Of a DNA stretch of 64,000 nucleotides, positions 11,327 through 23,346 are shown piece after piece. The notes under the pieces are model-generated. The model ran no database searches, was not told where the DNA came from, and worked only from the letters and a program-made list of their open reading frames with translations. How positions within the stretch are numbered: the first letter of the stretch is position 1; the number at the start of each line of letters is the position of its first letter. The position numbers and the translations under genes were made by a program. The stretch is from positions 496,001 through 560,000 of the forward strand of contig JAWHQI010000525.1 in assembly GCA_033032865.1 (NCBI GenBank), given 5' to 3'. The DNA is from Dactylorhiza incarnata (Eukaryota; Streptophyta; Magnoliopsida; Asparagales; Orchidaceae).

Positions 11327-12596
11327 TGTTGGATCGGTAGGCGACCTTAGAGGGGGGGGGGGTGAATAAGGGTTTTAAAAACTTATATTATATTTTGTAA
11401 TACTTGAAATAATAAGAAATCAAAATAGTGATTTTGAATAAAGATCTAAATTGTTTTATAATAAAAGAGATGATAATAAACAATTTAGAGAAATGAAGAA
11501 CACATCATTTTTATTACAAAAGGAGAGACATGATTACTATTAATAAAAATGATTACAAAATTTTGATTTCAATGACGCTAGAAATCAAAGCGAAATATGA
11601 AAGACTCTTTTTGTTTTCTATACCGACTCGTATCCCCATGAACCGGTTGGCTTTAGCCGATCCTTCCCCGGATACAGCCTCAAGCCGCTCTAGACAACCC
11701 TTCCCCGGATATGGCCTCGAGCACCCCCTAGACCTACACCCGAGACCTAGTCGCCAACATGAGGTGAATTTCTGCCCTAAGTCCTACCCAGACCTAGTCG
11801 CCAACACGAGGCGAGTTTACTTAAATGATTACAAGAAAGGATGTGAAATGAAAAGACAATAATATAAAACTCCCTCAATGTGGATCTCTTGGAGAAGTAT
11901 ACGAAGACGCAGAGTATGATCGTAGTTGATGCGGTCTTTCGTCACGATAATGATGCGTGTTGAAATCTTCTCCACGGATCTCCTTAATCCTTTATGGATT
12001 TGTGGGAGTATCTCTCTGAACCTTCCTCTCTATGCTGTGGCACGAAGCTCTGGAATTTTGGATCTCAAGAGGATTAGGAAGACGGAGACAAGGGGTCCTT
12101 TTTATAGACTTAGCGCTAGCGCCTGCGCTAGTGCTACCACCGGCGCTATCCCATATTAGGACATATTCTGCACGGCAGAATCTTCAATCGGAGGAAATAT
12201 TTCTCTCTTGCCTACTGTGCTTCTCGCTATCGCCTGCGCTATTGGATATCGCCTGGCGCTACCTCCTTCTATAAGTTCTCCCGGCATTTGCGCTTAAGCC
12301 AATATTTCGTCGAACGAGATTTCATCGAACGCCTCTAAGAGTTTGTCGAATGAATTTTCGTCGAACACACTTATGAGCATTTCGTCGAGCGCCGCTAACA
12401 GTTCGTCGAACGACAGCTAGCGCCTGTGCTAGTACTACCGCCAGCGCTAGTAGGAGATTTGGATTTGATGGCTCAACTTTGGGGGCAACCTTCTTATGTA
12501 ATCCTTGAGTCATGTAGACTTTGTTATCCTGCACACTTAAACACACAAGATCAAATACATTGGATTTGTTATTCTCAAACCTAGGAGATGGGGAAG
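11327..12596 (-). repeat. 3' LTR of element A (minus orientation), outer end lost
   Basis: Matches 19207-20494 closely up to about 12596. The last roughly 14 bp (CATGTTCCAACA in the other copy) and the adjoining polypurine tract are missing, replaced by AAATCCATTAATG. It includes a run of 11 G at 11352, palindromic AGCGC/GCGCT clusters at about 12105-12150, 12227-12268 and 12414-12450, and TTCGTCGAAC words at 12308-12410. Confidence 0.88.
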
Positions 12597-13421
12597 ACAA
12601 ATCCATTAATGATAAATCAGGGCATTAATATATAAGCATGAAGAACATACTTGTGTGTGTGTGAGAGTGATGACTTAGGATAATTAATGATTTTAGCATT
12701 TAGAATTACTCCCCCTAAATACATGCTCCCCCTAAGTGAATGATCCCCTAATATGTAAGCTATCATCTTAATTATGCGTGTTAGTTTTATATTTTGATAG
12801 CAGATTATATTTATCATGTTTGTTCTCCCCCTTAGGAGACACCACTTAAAAGTTGATAATAAGATAAAAGCATGATCGAGCTTGTAGAGAAGGAAGTGAT
12901 AAGGAGTTATAGAATATTTTTCATTGAAATAGATCAGAGTTTGAGTATTACAACATTTTCATAAATCAGAGTTTGTAGCATAAACAAATACAAGGTAAAT
13001 GATTTCCGAGTAACTAAACTACCCAGACAATATGTCTACACCCTAGCCCCGTACTAAGTGACGGATGGGCATGAGGAGCTGCATACATGCCGTAGGTTGG
13101 GTTGTTAGTCCCATATGCAAACACTAGACACAACTCAACCTAGCACTCTTTCCCCCCAATGCCTCGCAAGGCCCCACTAGAACCCTCCCCGGTTAAGGAC
13201 AAGACATGACTAGAGATAAGGTTATCTAATGTCTACAACCCTACGCCCCCGCTATGGTGAGAAATGAAGTCATGGGTAATTATTATTGGAAACATTTAAG
13301 CGTTTTAAATCAAATTATAGTTTCATAGCCAATGGGTTTTTATATTTGAATTCTTAAAGAAAAGTTCCAGAGCTAATTTGAAATCCATTAATAAATCAGA
13401 GTTTTAGCATTACAATATTTG
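12597..13421 (-). other. Non-coding 3' region of element A, outer part
   Basis: No ORF. Between 12706 and 12830 there are three to four CTCCCCCTTA or CTCCCCCTAA blocks; on the element strand these are repeated polypurine tracts. The rest (12840-13421) is AT-rich with a GC-richer island at 13020-13260 for which I have no assignment. Confidence 0.6.
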
Positions 13422-15227
13422 TGTTAGAATAACCAACATAAATTCTACCAAGCAAGTCTACCTAATAAGTAGGATTTATGCTTATTTTAATTATAGTATT
13501 TAGGTTAAGTTTAATATAATTTTGTAAATATTATTTATATTTTAGTTAAAAATCACTTCTTTTATAATTTTAGTTCTAAATATAATTGTATTTTTGTTTT
13601 GCAGATTTTCTGGTGTTTTTGGACAAATTCCATAGTACACGCCATAGGTCACGCCCGTGAGCAAGGGCGTGTAACACTAAGATCAGTCCAGAAGTGTTGC
13701 CGAGCAGATTGAGCTAGTCCACAGCAAGTCACGCCCCAGGTCACGCCCGTGACACCAGGTCACGCCCGTGACCAAGGGCGTGTAATCTTAGAATCTTCCC
13801 AGCTGGATACCGACGAGACGTGGAGATGCTGTCGAGGAGTTGACCCAAGTCACGCCCGTGACCAAAGAGTCACGCCCGTGACTTCCCGCCACATTGATGG
13901 AGTTGACCCCAGTCACGCCCGTGACCCATGAGTCACGCCCGTGACTTTTCGCGCATGATCGCTTTTCGCTGCAGCGCCGCACTCAAGCCCATGCCGCATT
14001 GATGAAGCCACCCAGGTACACGCCCGTGACCAAAGTTACACAGGCGTGTAATGTCCTTTTTCGCGACACAGTCACGCAAGACCCACGCCGATGTCGCAGC
14101 CGTGCAGAACAAGTATTACACGCCCTAGGTCACGCCCGTGACCGAGGGCGTGTAACCTGGAAATTTTTCCTATAAATTCAGAGGTTCTCCTCCAGCATTC
14201 CATTCCCTTCCCCCTGCCCATTTGGGCTGTTCTTGTACAGTTTTCCTTATTTCTTCATGTTTTAGGGTTAGCTTTAATTTCATGTAATTTTGTTATTTTT
14301 TTTTCATTCCTTGTAATTTTATTTCATGCAAGCTAGCTTAGTTTCAATTCCATGCAATGTAATGTAGGTTTTATTTCATGTAATCTCTTTCTTTTATGGC
14401 AATGAAAATTTAAGCTTTCTTTTATTTTCGCAAACTCTCTTTCTTCCTCTTTCTCTCTCTTTCTTGTTTTAATTTTTTCCTTTAGCAATTATTTTGTAGT
14501 CTTGATTTTTAGCAAGCTTTGAATCAAAATCATCTCTTTCCTTATTATTGTATCTTCTCTCCTTCGATTTATTCTCGAAATATAACGATATCGAGTTCAT
14601 ATTCCGGTTATGAATTTCGGTATTTGTTTTCGTATTCTAGCTAGCCGAGAGGACGTGCGTACGAATCGATCACTCGAGAATAAAAAGAGTTGCACGCACC
14701 CCTCGAGAGAGGATGACGTAAATCTTCCGGATAGGAGTCAAATCCTGTAGTGGGATTCACAGCGTAAAGCAAGTCTTAGGTAATCAATTATAGGACGAGA
14801 GTCCGGTTGATTTTTCCTAAGCTTAGTTGGGCATTAACCTCGAGAGAGGCATGTTCGAGCTTCGGGAATCCCCACGGTCAAGGTTTAGAGTTGAATGATA
14901 GTATTTATCTTTTAATTTCATTTCAAAGCGAGTTTTAATCAAGTTTTATTTTCTTTCTTTATTTTCGTTCTCTTTTATTTAGTAGCAATTTAGTTCTCTT
15001 TTCCGCTCTCTCTCCGATAAAATAATAGTCCGCTTTCTCGAAGTAGAAGTACTCGACAAACCCGAGTTTAATACGACCTTGGTATTTTTATAAAATATCC
15101 TATGTTATATACGATAAGGTACACTTGCCTTCATCGAATATAGTTTTGGAAAATATCATCAAACTTCTTCGCATTTTTATAAATCATAAACCCTAGAAGA
15201 AGAAGTCTAATTTTTCTTATCACTACC
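13422..15227 (+). mobile_element. S1: probable solo LTR inserted in element A
   Basis: The insertion is bounded by ATTTG at 13417-13421 and 15228-15232. Read alternatively as TG...CA, it ends at 15228 with a 4-bp TTTG duplication. It starts TGTTAGAATAACC and has no coding region. It has a TATA box (TATAAATT, 14171-14178), a pyrimidine-rich leader at about 14260-14480, and nine or so copies of the palindrome GTCACGCCCGTGAC at 13645-14145. No internal region or second LTR is present, hence solo LTR. Family unknown; the left end is firm, the right end uncertain by 1 bp. Confidence 0.7.
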
Positions 15228-15771
15228 ATTTGTTGAAAAAGGAATTTTGGTATTTAAGACTTTGATATAAGCATGAAAGCGCAAGGTAGAAATATATGGT
15301 GATGATGCAGAAGACTTATAGAAATGCAAGAAACATCTTATTGTAATCAATGATGATCCATAAAAAGATATATGAGTTAAATTTCAAAAAGAAGATGTTT
15401 TTTAAATCATTGTTCAAGTAAAATTTTTAAATTCACTAATAAAGTAACCAAGCATGAAATAATGTTATCAAAAAGAGATCACTACAATGTTATTTTAATT
15501 CAAAAATTCAAAACATACCAAACATTGTAGAAAGCATGCTAGGTTATCTAGTGCATTTCATAAATAAAGAGTAGTATAGAATTTGCATTAGGATCCAATA
15601 CTCATGAGAAGAAGTGTTATGGAAGATATTGATGTGCACATAAGTGTATTTTTGGGTAGAGTAAACAAATGTTTTAATCAAAAATAGAAGAAATATGTAA
15701 AGTAAGAGCACAATAAAACACAAATAATTTTACTTTCACACACTTTAATGCACAAAAAAAATGTACAACTA

Positions 15772-15832
15772 CCAAGGTGCTTTGCACACACAATGCTCAT
15801 TAAGACTTATCAGGGTGCAAAGTAGTGCTTGG
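15772..15832 (-). other. 61-nt structured box, copy 1 (element A)
   Basis: Outer arms CCAAG/CTTGG and inner arms TTTGCAC/GTGCAAA (7 bp), with a conserved loop containing ATTAAGACTTATCAG. The 61-nt length is identical to copy 2 and to the copy in element B. The inner stem differs from copy 2 yet pairs in both. Confidence 0.6.
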
Positions 15833-15946
15833 GGGATCACATATTTTATTTTTAATGTTGAGACTAGTGATCCGGTGTACTTAAGAGTAAGTGGTTTTTA
15901 TTTTGAAAGAAAGATTTGATTTGCACAAGATACTTTACTATTCTTT

Positions 15947-16007
15947 CCAAGGTGCTCAACCTCACAATGCTTATTAAGACTTATCAGGAGGTTCAAGTAG
16001 TGCTTGG
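15947..16007 (-). other. 61-nt structured box, copy 2 (element A)
   Basis: Outer arms CCAAG/CTTGG as in copy 1; inner arms AACCTC/GAGGTT (6 bp). The loop is nearly identical to copy 1. It lies 175 bp from copy 1, so the pair looks like a local duplication followed by covariation. Confidence 0.6.
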
Positions 16008-17659
16008 TGGAGTTATCTTTGTCACTTTATTTTATGATTTTTTTGAACTAAGTTCTCCGAATACACTTGTTTTGCAAACCAATATAATTTATGAAAAACA
16101 TAACCACTTTTCTTAACTTTTAAAAGTGCAAATAAAGGAGTGTAGGTAAGATACTTGTGCAATTTTAATTCATTGTACTAATACACAACATACACAAGCA
16201 TTCTTAGATTAAACACATATGTAGACAATGCCAAAATAAATGAGTGAATAAAGATCATTATCAAACATAAAACATTTACTCATACTTAGAGGCATGCTAA
16301 ACATAGTTCTACACAACTTTTAAACGATATAATTGATGCACATATTAATAGATATATCAAAGCATGATGAAAATAATGTTCAAAGTAGTTTGAAAAGATA
16401 AATTGCAACATCATAGAAGTTCTAAATGATGGGTTAAATCATGCTTGATTTTCAATGAAGTCCATACAGTATTTTTGATATTTTTGAGAAATAATTTTAA
16501 TTTAAAGTTTGAACTCTTATAATTTGATCTTGGACTTCTCGAGGTCTACCCTGTGAGAGGTTCGCCCGGTACTAGGTGATGTGATGGAATGAAAGCCCAA
16601 ATCACCCTTTCGCAAGATACATGTAAATAGAATAGTAAAGTTCAAAATAATAATTTTTGATACTTGTTTTTATTTTGTATTTTTGTATTTGATTTTTGCA
16701 TAACAAATAACCAAAGAAAGGAAGTAAGAAAACATAATTATTTTTTTTGTAATTTGTTTTTTGTAAATTTGTATTTTAATTTTTCAAAAATCAATTATAG
16801 GCATAGATGCAAAAATGAGTAGTACATATAAAATAATATATTTTTAGTGATTTTTCTGAATTTTAAAATTACAGAAAATTTGAGACTTGAGCTAGCGCCG
16901 ACGTTAGGTACTAGCACCTGCGTTAGCTCACAGAGAGTGCTTATTTTGATCATATAGCCTAGATTTTCTTCGATCTTGCTTCCGATTTTTCTTAATTATG
17001 TTTGTGCAATGTAAGACCTGCCTAATGAAGTCAAGAGACGAGAAGAAATCGCAAAAAGTTGCGGAAGTTAAAATTTTAGTACATGGGTTTCATATTCATT
17101 ACAACTTAGTTCTTGAGTTTTGCACAGCATATGCATGACTGAAATGATCATAAATAAGTGAAATAATATTCATGCAATTTTTTAATTTCGGTTAGACATA
17201 ATTATGATTTAACATACTAAGGGTAATAAAAAATGACGCAAATATATTAAATACCTAGGCAAAACTTGCGCATTTTATAAATTTAGTCTAATACCCCCAA
17301 AATACACCTTTTAAATCCATTTTGACACTTATTTCATTTAGTCTTAATAATATCATATGACAAATTTAGTTTTTCAATTTTTATAAGACTATTAGGAAAT
17401 GGATTTAGAAGGACAAAAATAAAAAGGATAAGTAGATCACTTGGAAAAATGATATGACTTTTTATTCAACTTTATTAAATTTCATTTATTTGTGAATTTT
17501 GGTTTTAATATGTGAAAGTCATATTACAAGTTATATAAAGTGATCATATAATGATGGTTCAATAAAAAGTAAAAACAAAAAGGAAATTGAGCATATCATG
17601 AAGTAGAGAATTTATATTTTATTTTGAGTTGATTTCTACTTCATGCAAATGATTGGATA

Positions 17660-17911
17660 CTAATGAATAAGAGATTTAGGTATCCAAAGGGGACCAAGTG
17701 TGGTGGTTCCTTTGGGTACCCAAATATAATGTGTACGTTTGTGGGTAGTTAGTGATGAATAGGTCCTTTCATGTGGAGTTAATGTTTCATTTTTAATTTT
17801 GGGCCTCCATTCAAACTTTGGTTTAGTGTTATTCTTATATGTGAAATTTCCATTGTGATAATCTTTATATTGATGATTATGATTGTAATGATTATTGAAA
17901 GTATTTTTCAT
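17660..17911 (-). pseudogene. Gag/protease spacer remnant of element A
   Basis: 83 codons rich in Asn, His and Tyr, then IWVPKGTTTLGPLWIP, which resembles the WVPKASTYSMGGTTWV text just before the protease of element B (near 60050-60005). This marks the end of the gag-side coding region. No protease motif follows, so pol was deleted at this point. Confidence 0.5.
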
Positions 17912-18147
17912 AGGAAATTTGTGAGCATTTAATTTTATGTTGGGAGAAGATTGATGTTGTAAATGATAGTAATGATTGTATTTTGGAATTTCATTTTCAA
18001 TCTTTTGAAGTTTTTAATTTCCATTGTTTGGCTTGTTCAACTTATGAGAAATGATATTCAACTTGCTTTTGGATTTTGCATTATTTTGAGAATGTATGTT
18101 TTGAGAATTTTTCTTTATGATTTCCTTAAGCAAGTTGATTTTAGTTT

Positions 18148-18330
18148 TTAATTCATTTTTTTAATCATTAAATTATGTCTAGCTTTATTATAAGCGATTG
18201 TGCTATTTTTAAGAGTGGAAACAATTGAATCTATATGATCTTGATAGATATTTCTATATTCATCAAATGTTTCATCCATCTCTTTAATTTTAATTTTATA
18301 GTCTTTGCACTTAGCACAATCATTTATCAA
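18148..18330 (-). pseudogene. Gag coiled-coil remnant of element A
   Basis: CAKCKDYKIKIKEMDETFDEYR and DHIDSIVSTLKNSTIAYNKARH match the coiled-coil part of element E (near 43240-43400) almost residue for residue. It is part of the long C-terminal Gag extension of Sirevirus-like elements. A and E are different families, so the conservation is informative. Confidence 0.6.
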
Positions 18331-18496
18331 AGATGAATTTTCTAAACCTAATTTTTCATTTTGTTCTTTTACTAAAATAAAATCCTTTTCAAGTTTCTTG
18401 TGCTTTTCTTTTAATTCATTATATTCTACACAAGTTGTGGTGTTTTCAACTAAGGAGCCATGTGTAGAACTAGATAAATTAGAATTTGATTCTTCA

Positions 18497-19156
18497 TTAA
18501 TTTTTGCCTTTAAATTTTTTATTTTCTAAGCGCAAATGTTTATTAGCAATTTTTAATTTCTTAATTTTGCGCTTTGTAGTTTGAAGCAATTGTAATGTAG
18601 AAATAGAAGTACAAAAGATGGGATTTGATTTCCTTACATTGCTTTCGGGAGAGGCATGAATTGAACATATAGTTTCTTTTACATCTTTTTGGCACTCCTC
18701 TTTCGAAGACATTACTTCTTCTTCTTTTCCATTTGATGTGAGCTCCATTGATCCGTCATGAGAGGAGCATTCTTGAAGACTTGTGCAAGCTTGCATATTC
18801 TCCGGTTCTAGTGATTGTTCCATACCAGTAGAAGGAGAATCATACATTTCTTCAAGAAATTTCCATACTTTGTATGCACTAGAAAAACAATATATTAGTT
18901 TGAAAATATCTTGGGATAAAGCGCAGAAAATACTATTTACAGCTTTTGCATTTAGATGACGTTCCTGTTTATTTGATTCATTCGCTGGTCTAACTATTGC
19001 TATATCCCATGCATTGATATCTAAGTTTTTAATAAATTTTTCCATTAAGAATTTCCACCCTTTACAATTTCTTCCTTCGAATAAAGGTGGTTTAAGAGAT
19101 TTTTCTTTTTCATAAAAACTTACCCCACTAATAGAAGCGAGATCATGAGACGCCAT
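18497..19156 (-). pseudogene. Gag N-terminal region of element A
   Basis: 219 codons starting MASHDLASISG. PPLFEGRNCKGWKFLMEKFIKNLDINAWD and SSAYKVWKFLEEMYDSP are the usual Copia Gag core motifs (the UBN2/retrotransposon gag type). The core is short: the second half and the zinc knuckle are missing and the frame runs into a Lys-rich coiled coil. This suggests an internal deletion kept in frame. The start is the first Met after the primer site. Confidence 0.75.
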
Positions 19157-19206
19157 TATTCCAGGTTGTTAAGCCGATTGGAATAAAATCTAGATTTGAT
19201 ACAACT

Positions 19207-20494
19207 TGTTGGATCGGTAGGCGCCCTTAGAGGGGGGGGGGGGGGTGAATAAGGGTTTTAAAAACATATATTATATTTTGTAATACTTGAAATAATAAGA
19301 GATCAAAATAGTGATTTTGAATAAAGATCTAAATTGTTTTATAATAAAAGAGATGATAATAAACAATTTAGAGAAATGAAGAACACATCATTTTTATTAC
19401 AAAAGGAGAGACATGATTACTATTAATAAAAATGATTACAAAATTTTGATTTCAATGACGCTAGAAATCAAAGCGAAATATGAAAGACTCTTTTTGTTTT
19501 CTATACTGACTCGTATCCCCACGAATCGGTTGGCTTTAGCCGATCCTTCCCCGAATACGGCCTCAAGCCGCTCTAGCTAACCCTTCCCCGGATATGGACT
19601 CGAGCACCCCCTAGACCTACACCCGAGACCTAGTCGCCAACACGAGGTGAATTTCTGCCCTAAGTCCTACCCAGACCTAGTCGCCAACACGAGGCGAGTT
19701 TACTTAAACAATTACAAGAAAGGATGTGAAATGAAAAGACAATAATATAAAAACTCCTTCAATGTGGATCTCTTGGAGAAGTAGACGAAGACGCAGAGTA
19801 TGATCGTAGTTGATGCGGTCTTTCGTCATGATGATGATGCGTGTTGAAATCTTCTCCACGGATCTCCTTAAGCCTTTATGGATTTGTGGGAGTATCTCTC
19901 TGAACCTTCCTCTCTATGCTGTGGCACGAAGCTCTAGAATTTTGGATCTCAAGAGGATTAGGAAGACGGAGCCAAGGGGTCCTTTTTATAGACTTAGCGC
20001 TAGCACCTGCGCTTGTGCTACCGCCGGCGCTATCCCATATTAGGACATATTCTACGCGGCAGAATCTTCAATCGGAGGAAACATTTCTCTCTTGCCTACT
20101 GTGCTCCTCGCTATCGCCTGCGCTATAGGATATTTCCTGGCGCTATCTCCTTCTATAAGTTCTCCCGGCATTTGTGCTTAAGCCAATATTTCGTCGAACG
20201 AGATTTCGTCGAACGCCGCTAAGAGTTTGTCGAACAAATTTTCGTCGAACGCAGTTATGAGCATTTCGTCGAGCGCCGCTAACAGTTCATCGAACGACAG
20301 CTAGCGCTTGTGCTAGTACTACTGCCAGTGCTAGTAGGAGATTTGGATTTGATGGCTCAACTTTGGTGGCAACCTTCTTATGTAATCCTTGAGTCATGTG
20401 GACTTTGTTATCCTACACACTTAAACACACAAGATCAAATACATAGGATTTGTTATTCTCAAACCTAGGAGATGCGGAAGACCATGTTCCAACA
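19207..20494 (-). repeat. 5' LTR of element A (minus orientation)
   Basis: TGTTGGATCGG to TTCCAACA, with a run of 14 G at 19232. Next to it a degenerate primer site reads TTGTATCAAATC on the element strand (about 19190-19203), compared with TGGTATCAGATC in B. It carries the same palindromes and TTCGTCGAAC words as the other LTR. Confidence 0.9.
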
Positions 20495-21787
20495 ACTTGA
20501 TCACGTGCGCTTCTTGGATATTGCTGCGAGGTTCCCCACTCGTAAGAATTGGATTGTTAGTGTATGAGTGAGGAGTAGAGAAAAATGTCAGCTCGAGTAG
20601 TGCTCTAGTCGAGTGCTCCCGTCACGCCTAGAAATTCAATTAGATAGAATAAAATTCAAAGTTATAATTTAATTATTTCTATTATAGTAGCTGCAATTTA
20701 TTTTACTTTAGTGGTGAATTCGGTGAATCCAACGGTAGCATAAGGTCGAGTGTAGCTGGACTAGTAATAGATTATTACTAGGGTCGGAAGGAAGGACAAC
20801 TTTTCTCGGTGGCTAGAACTTGCACTAGGCGACTCTTGAAACGATTGCCTTGAAGTACTCGTTATAAAGTGTGATATAGGCCATTTCTTGATCCGTTTGT
20901 GCTTTTGAAATCCTTACCAACGTAATCACCTTTGCAAGCCCACCTGAGCCTAACTTTCCTCCTTGTTTAGCTCCACTAAAATTTCACCAAAGCCATACGG
21001 CCAAACCTATGTTCGCACCAACAAATGAGCTGAAAGAAATTTATTTATCGATCACATTTGGTGTTATCTCTGTGGTGTATGGTAGCCTTGGAATAGCTGA
21101 AGGAGATGTTTTTATTGTGCCTACAAAAGAAATTCTGTCGAGTAGAGAAAATAAAAGAAAAAAGAAAAATTTTGTTCAAAAAGAACTTTCCATTACATTC
21201 TCTCGACAAAAGCAAATTATGTTTGGCTTAGCGCGCACCTAGTGTTCAGTTGAAGTCTGGGGGTGTTGTGTAGTTCTTGAAAATGTTGTATTGGTGATTG
21301 TAATTCTCTTGAGTGCTTGGGTTATGTTGAGTGCGATTCCCATCGTCCTTCTACTTATCTAGCCTAAACTCAACCTAATCCAAATCTTAACCTATAAGTC
21401 TTGTTGACTTTAGATATAAGTCATCTCATGCAATGGAGAGAGTGCGAACTTGCAAGCCTATGGACACCGACTTTGATGGATTTCTTAGGAGATTGTCCCG
21501 AGCTCCGATTCAAGTAATACTCTACTCATTAGTCACGCTATTTTCCCTTATGCGCGACCGAAAGATTCACCGTGATTCACCATCCAAGTAAAATAGATTT
21601 CAAATTACTGTTTTGGAAATAATTAAATGTAATCTTGAGTTAAATTCTATTCTAATGTATTTCTACGCACGTGAACATGCGACTTCACATGAGTCTCCAC
21701 CGCTCAATCACACTCTAACATCCACGTGTTCTAACATGAGAGTTGAGTAGTTTGCCCGAGACGTGCAAATGGTTAAGTCTGGGGGTG
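20495..21787 (+). other. Non-coding interior of element C, right part, with polypurine tracts
   Basis: No protein motif is recognised; a 77-codon frame at 21009-21242 has nothing to support it. AAGTCTGGGGGTG occurs at 21253-21265 and again at 21775-21787, directly before the 3' LTR. The second is the working polypurine tract; the first looks like a duplicate. Confidence 0.7.
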
Positions 21788-23346
21788 TGATGAGTCTCCA
21801 TTATATACATGTTTTAGGACTCATTTGGGCTTATTATCAGGCATAGGTACTGCATATTAGGTTGATTATCGATCATATTGGACTAGTTGTTTATTTGCAT
21901 AGATAGTACCTTCCATAGCCTAGTTCTGTGTGTTATCTTGGATGGTTCCCTTTTATTAGTTTTAGTGCATATTTTATGCCGCTGGGGAGCTTTGTTTCTA
22001 TACCCCAGCAGGTATGTTTGAGTTTGCTGCATGTGCAATGGTCATGTGAATGCTCGGAATGGTTTGGGGCGACTTTTAGCCTAAAAAGCCACTGATCATG
22101 CATTTTCCTTCGCGCACGATCAGGCACACGACTACTGACCATGCGTTAATTCCCCTTACCAGACAGAGTGGTTCGCGTGATCAGGTGCACGACCACTGGT
22201 CGTGCGCCACTGCCCGTGCGTTAATTCCCTATCTTTCCCTCTGCTGCAGGTTGGCCGCGCACGATCACAAGCATTCCTTTGCGCACGACCACTGGTCATG
22301 CGCCCCTGATCGTGCGCTGTATTTTCTCTGCTCCGTATTTAAAGACCGGCTCCGCGATATTAGGGCAAGCCAGCACAGTTTGGGCGCGAATTCTTCTGCA
22401 AGCTTCCGCCATTTTCCCTCTCCAAGCTCCATCCATCCATCCTCTTCCTTGGGAAAGCTTCATCCATCGATCCTAAGCTCCATCAAGGATCCTAGAAGCA
22501 TTCTCCGCCATCTACAGCAAGCATTTGAAGGTGAGACATCTCCATTGAGCTAAGTGGAAGAGACCTAGCTCTGAGAAGAAGACGAATGATGTTTAGAGGT
22601 AGTGACAGCCTCTGAACCCCGAAAGCAACCAAGGACTGAGCTCGGAGGAGGCGTGATGACCCCCCATTTCGACCAAGATCTACGTCGAGGCTTCACATTT
22701 CGTGGTTTCTTCTTCCCTCTCTCTCTCTTTTTGGAAATGTACTTTTGATTGTGGTAATGAACTGGATTGCTTTCTATTTGTCTATGAATAGAAGCTTTTT
22801 CTTGTTTCGTTCTTCATTTGATGCTTTGTTGTGATGCGCTCCTCCTCCACTCCACTTCCACACACGCGTTCTAGCTAGCTCACTCTAGCAAAAGCTAGAA
22901 GTGAGAGTGAAGAGGTGCCTTCGACCCTCACAAAACCCCGCACTGTGGCCATTTCACCCACATACCGAAGCACAACATCGCGGCCGCTGCACTCACCCCC
23001 ACTTTGCGAAGAGGTGTGTGCGACCCTCAATCGTCACAGTTACTTTCCGTCCACGCGCCTTCCGAAGCACGGCATCGCGGTCGTTGCATCCATCCCGCCT
23101 TGCGAAGCGAAGTTTTGACCCGCATTTCTTATTTCTGCAATATCTTAGGACACCATCACAACGCCCTTGTTCTATTCGCTCGTGTAACAATCGACTCACT
23201 CTATTTTCTTATCACCACATCCTGCATTCCTTTGAGAACGATATTCGGGGAATTTCTCCCTACTTTTATTACTTGACAACGACCGGTGCACTACCGTCGT
23301 ACCGCATTTTGCGCTTGCTAATTAGCGGTGCTGAAATTGCGCGTCA
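21788..23346 (+). repeat. 3' LTR of element C
   Basis: Starts TGATGAGTCTCC and ends GCGCGTCA, followed by TSD GTAAG. It is colinear with 8004-9567, with a shorter CATC run. Confidence 0.93.

Larger units (their letters stand above)
15228..17659 (-). other. Non-coding 3' region of element A, inner part
   Basis: AT-rich and without ORFs, but clearly homologous to the post-pol region of element B (about 55440-56900). It carries two copies of a 61-nt structured box (15772-15832, 15947-16007) and an imperfect hairpin at 16896-16936 (GAGCTAGCGC ... GCGTTAGCTC) resembling the palindromes of its own LTR. Confidence 0.7.
11327..20494 (-). mobile_element. Element A: non-autonomous Copia element on the minus strand, inserted in C
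   Basis: LTRs lie at 11327-12596 and 19207-20494, in TGTTGGA...TCCAACA form, with flanks AATTG/ACTTG. The gag start and primer site lie next to the right LTR, so the element is read right to left. Only parts of gag and the gag/protease spacer remain; no protease, integrase or RT is visible. Its LTR and 3' region are related to element B, which has pol. It contains insertion S1. Confidence 0.9.
8004..23346 (+). mobile_element. Element C: large Gypsy-type LTR element without pol, inserted in D
   Basis: LTRs lie at 8004-9567 and 21788-23346 with TSD GTAAG on both sides (7999-8003, 23347-23351). A tRNA-Asp type primer site follows the 5' LTR. A gag-like ORF (9695-10690) is present, but no protease, RT or integrase is visible in 9568-11326 or 20495-21787, so this is a large non-autonomous derivative. 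Aligning the first 690 bp of the LTRs by eye gives about 41 differences (about 6%), clearly older than Copia-1. Element A is inserted at 11327. Confidence 0.93.

Noticed and set aside
12308..12410. TTCGTCGAA as a heat-shock element
   Set aside because: Heat-shock elements need TTC and GAA two bases apart; here the gap is three, so the spacing is wrong for the known factor.
15772..15832. Hammerhead-like ribozyme in the 61-nt box (CUGAUAAG on the element strand)
   Set aside because: The required CUGAUGA and GAAA cores are not both present and the stems do not form the three-way junction.
21009..21242. 77-codon frame in the right interior of element C
   Set aside because: No motif, no homolog elsewhere in the window and no start context; AT-rich non-coding interior explains it.
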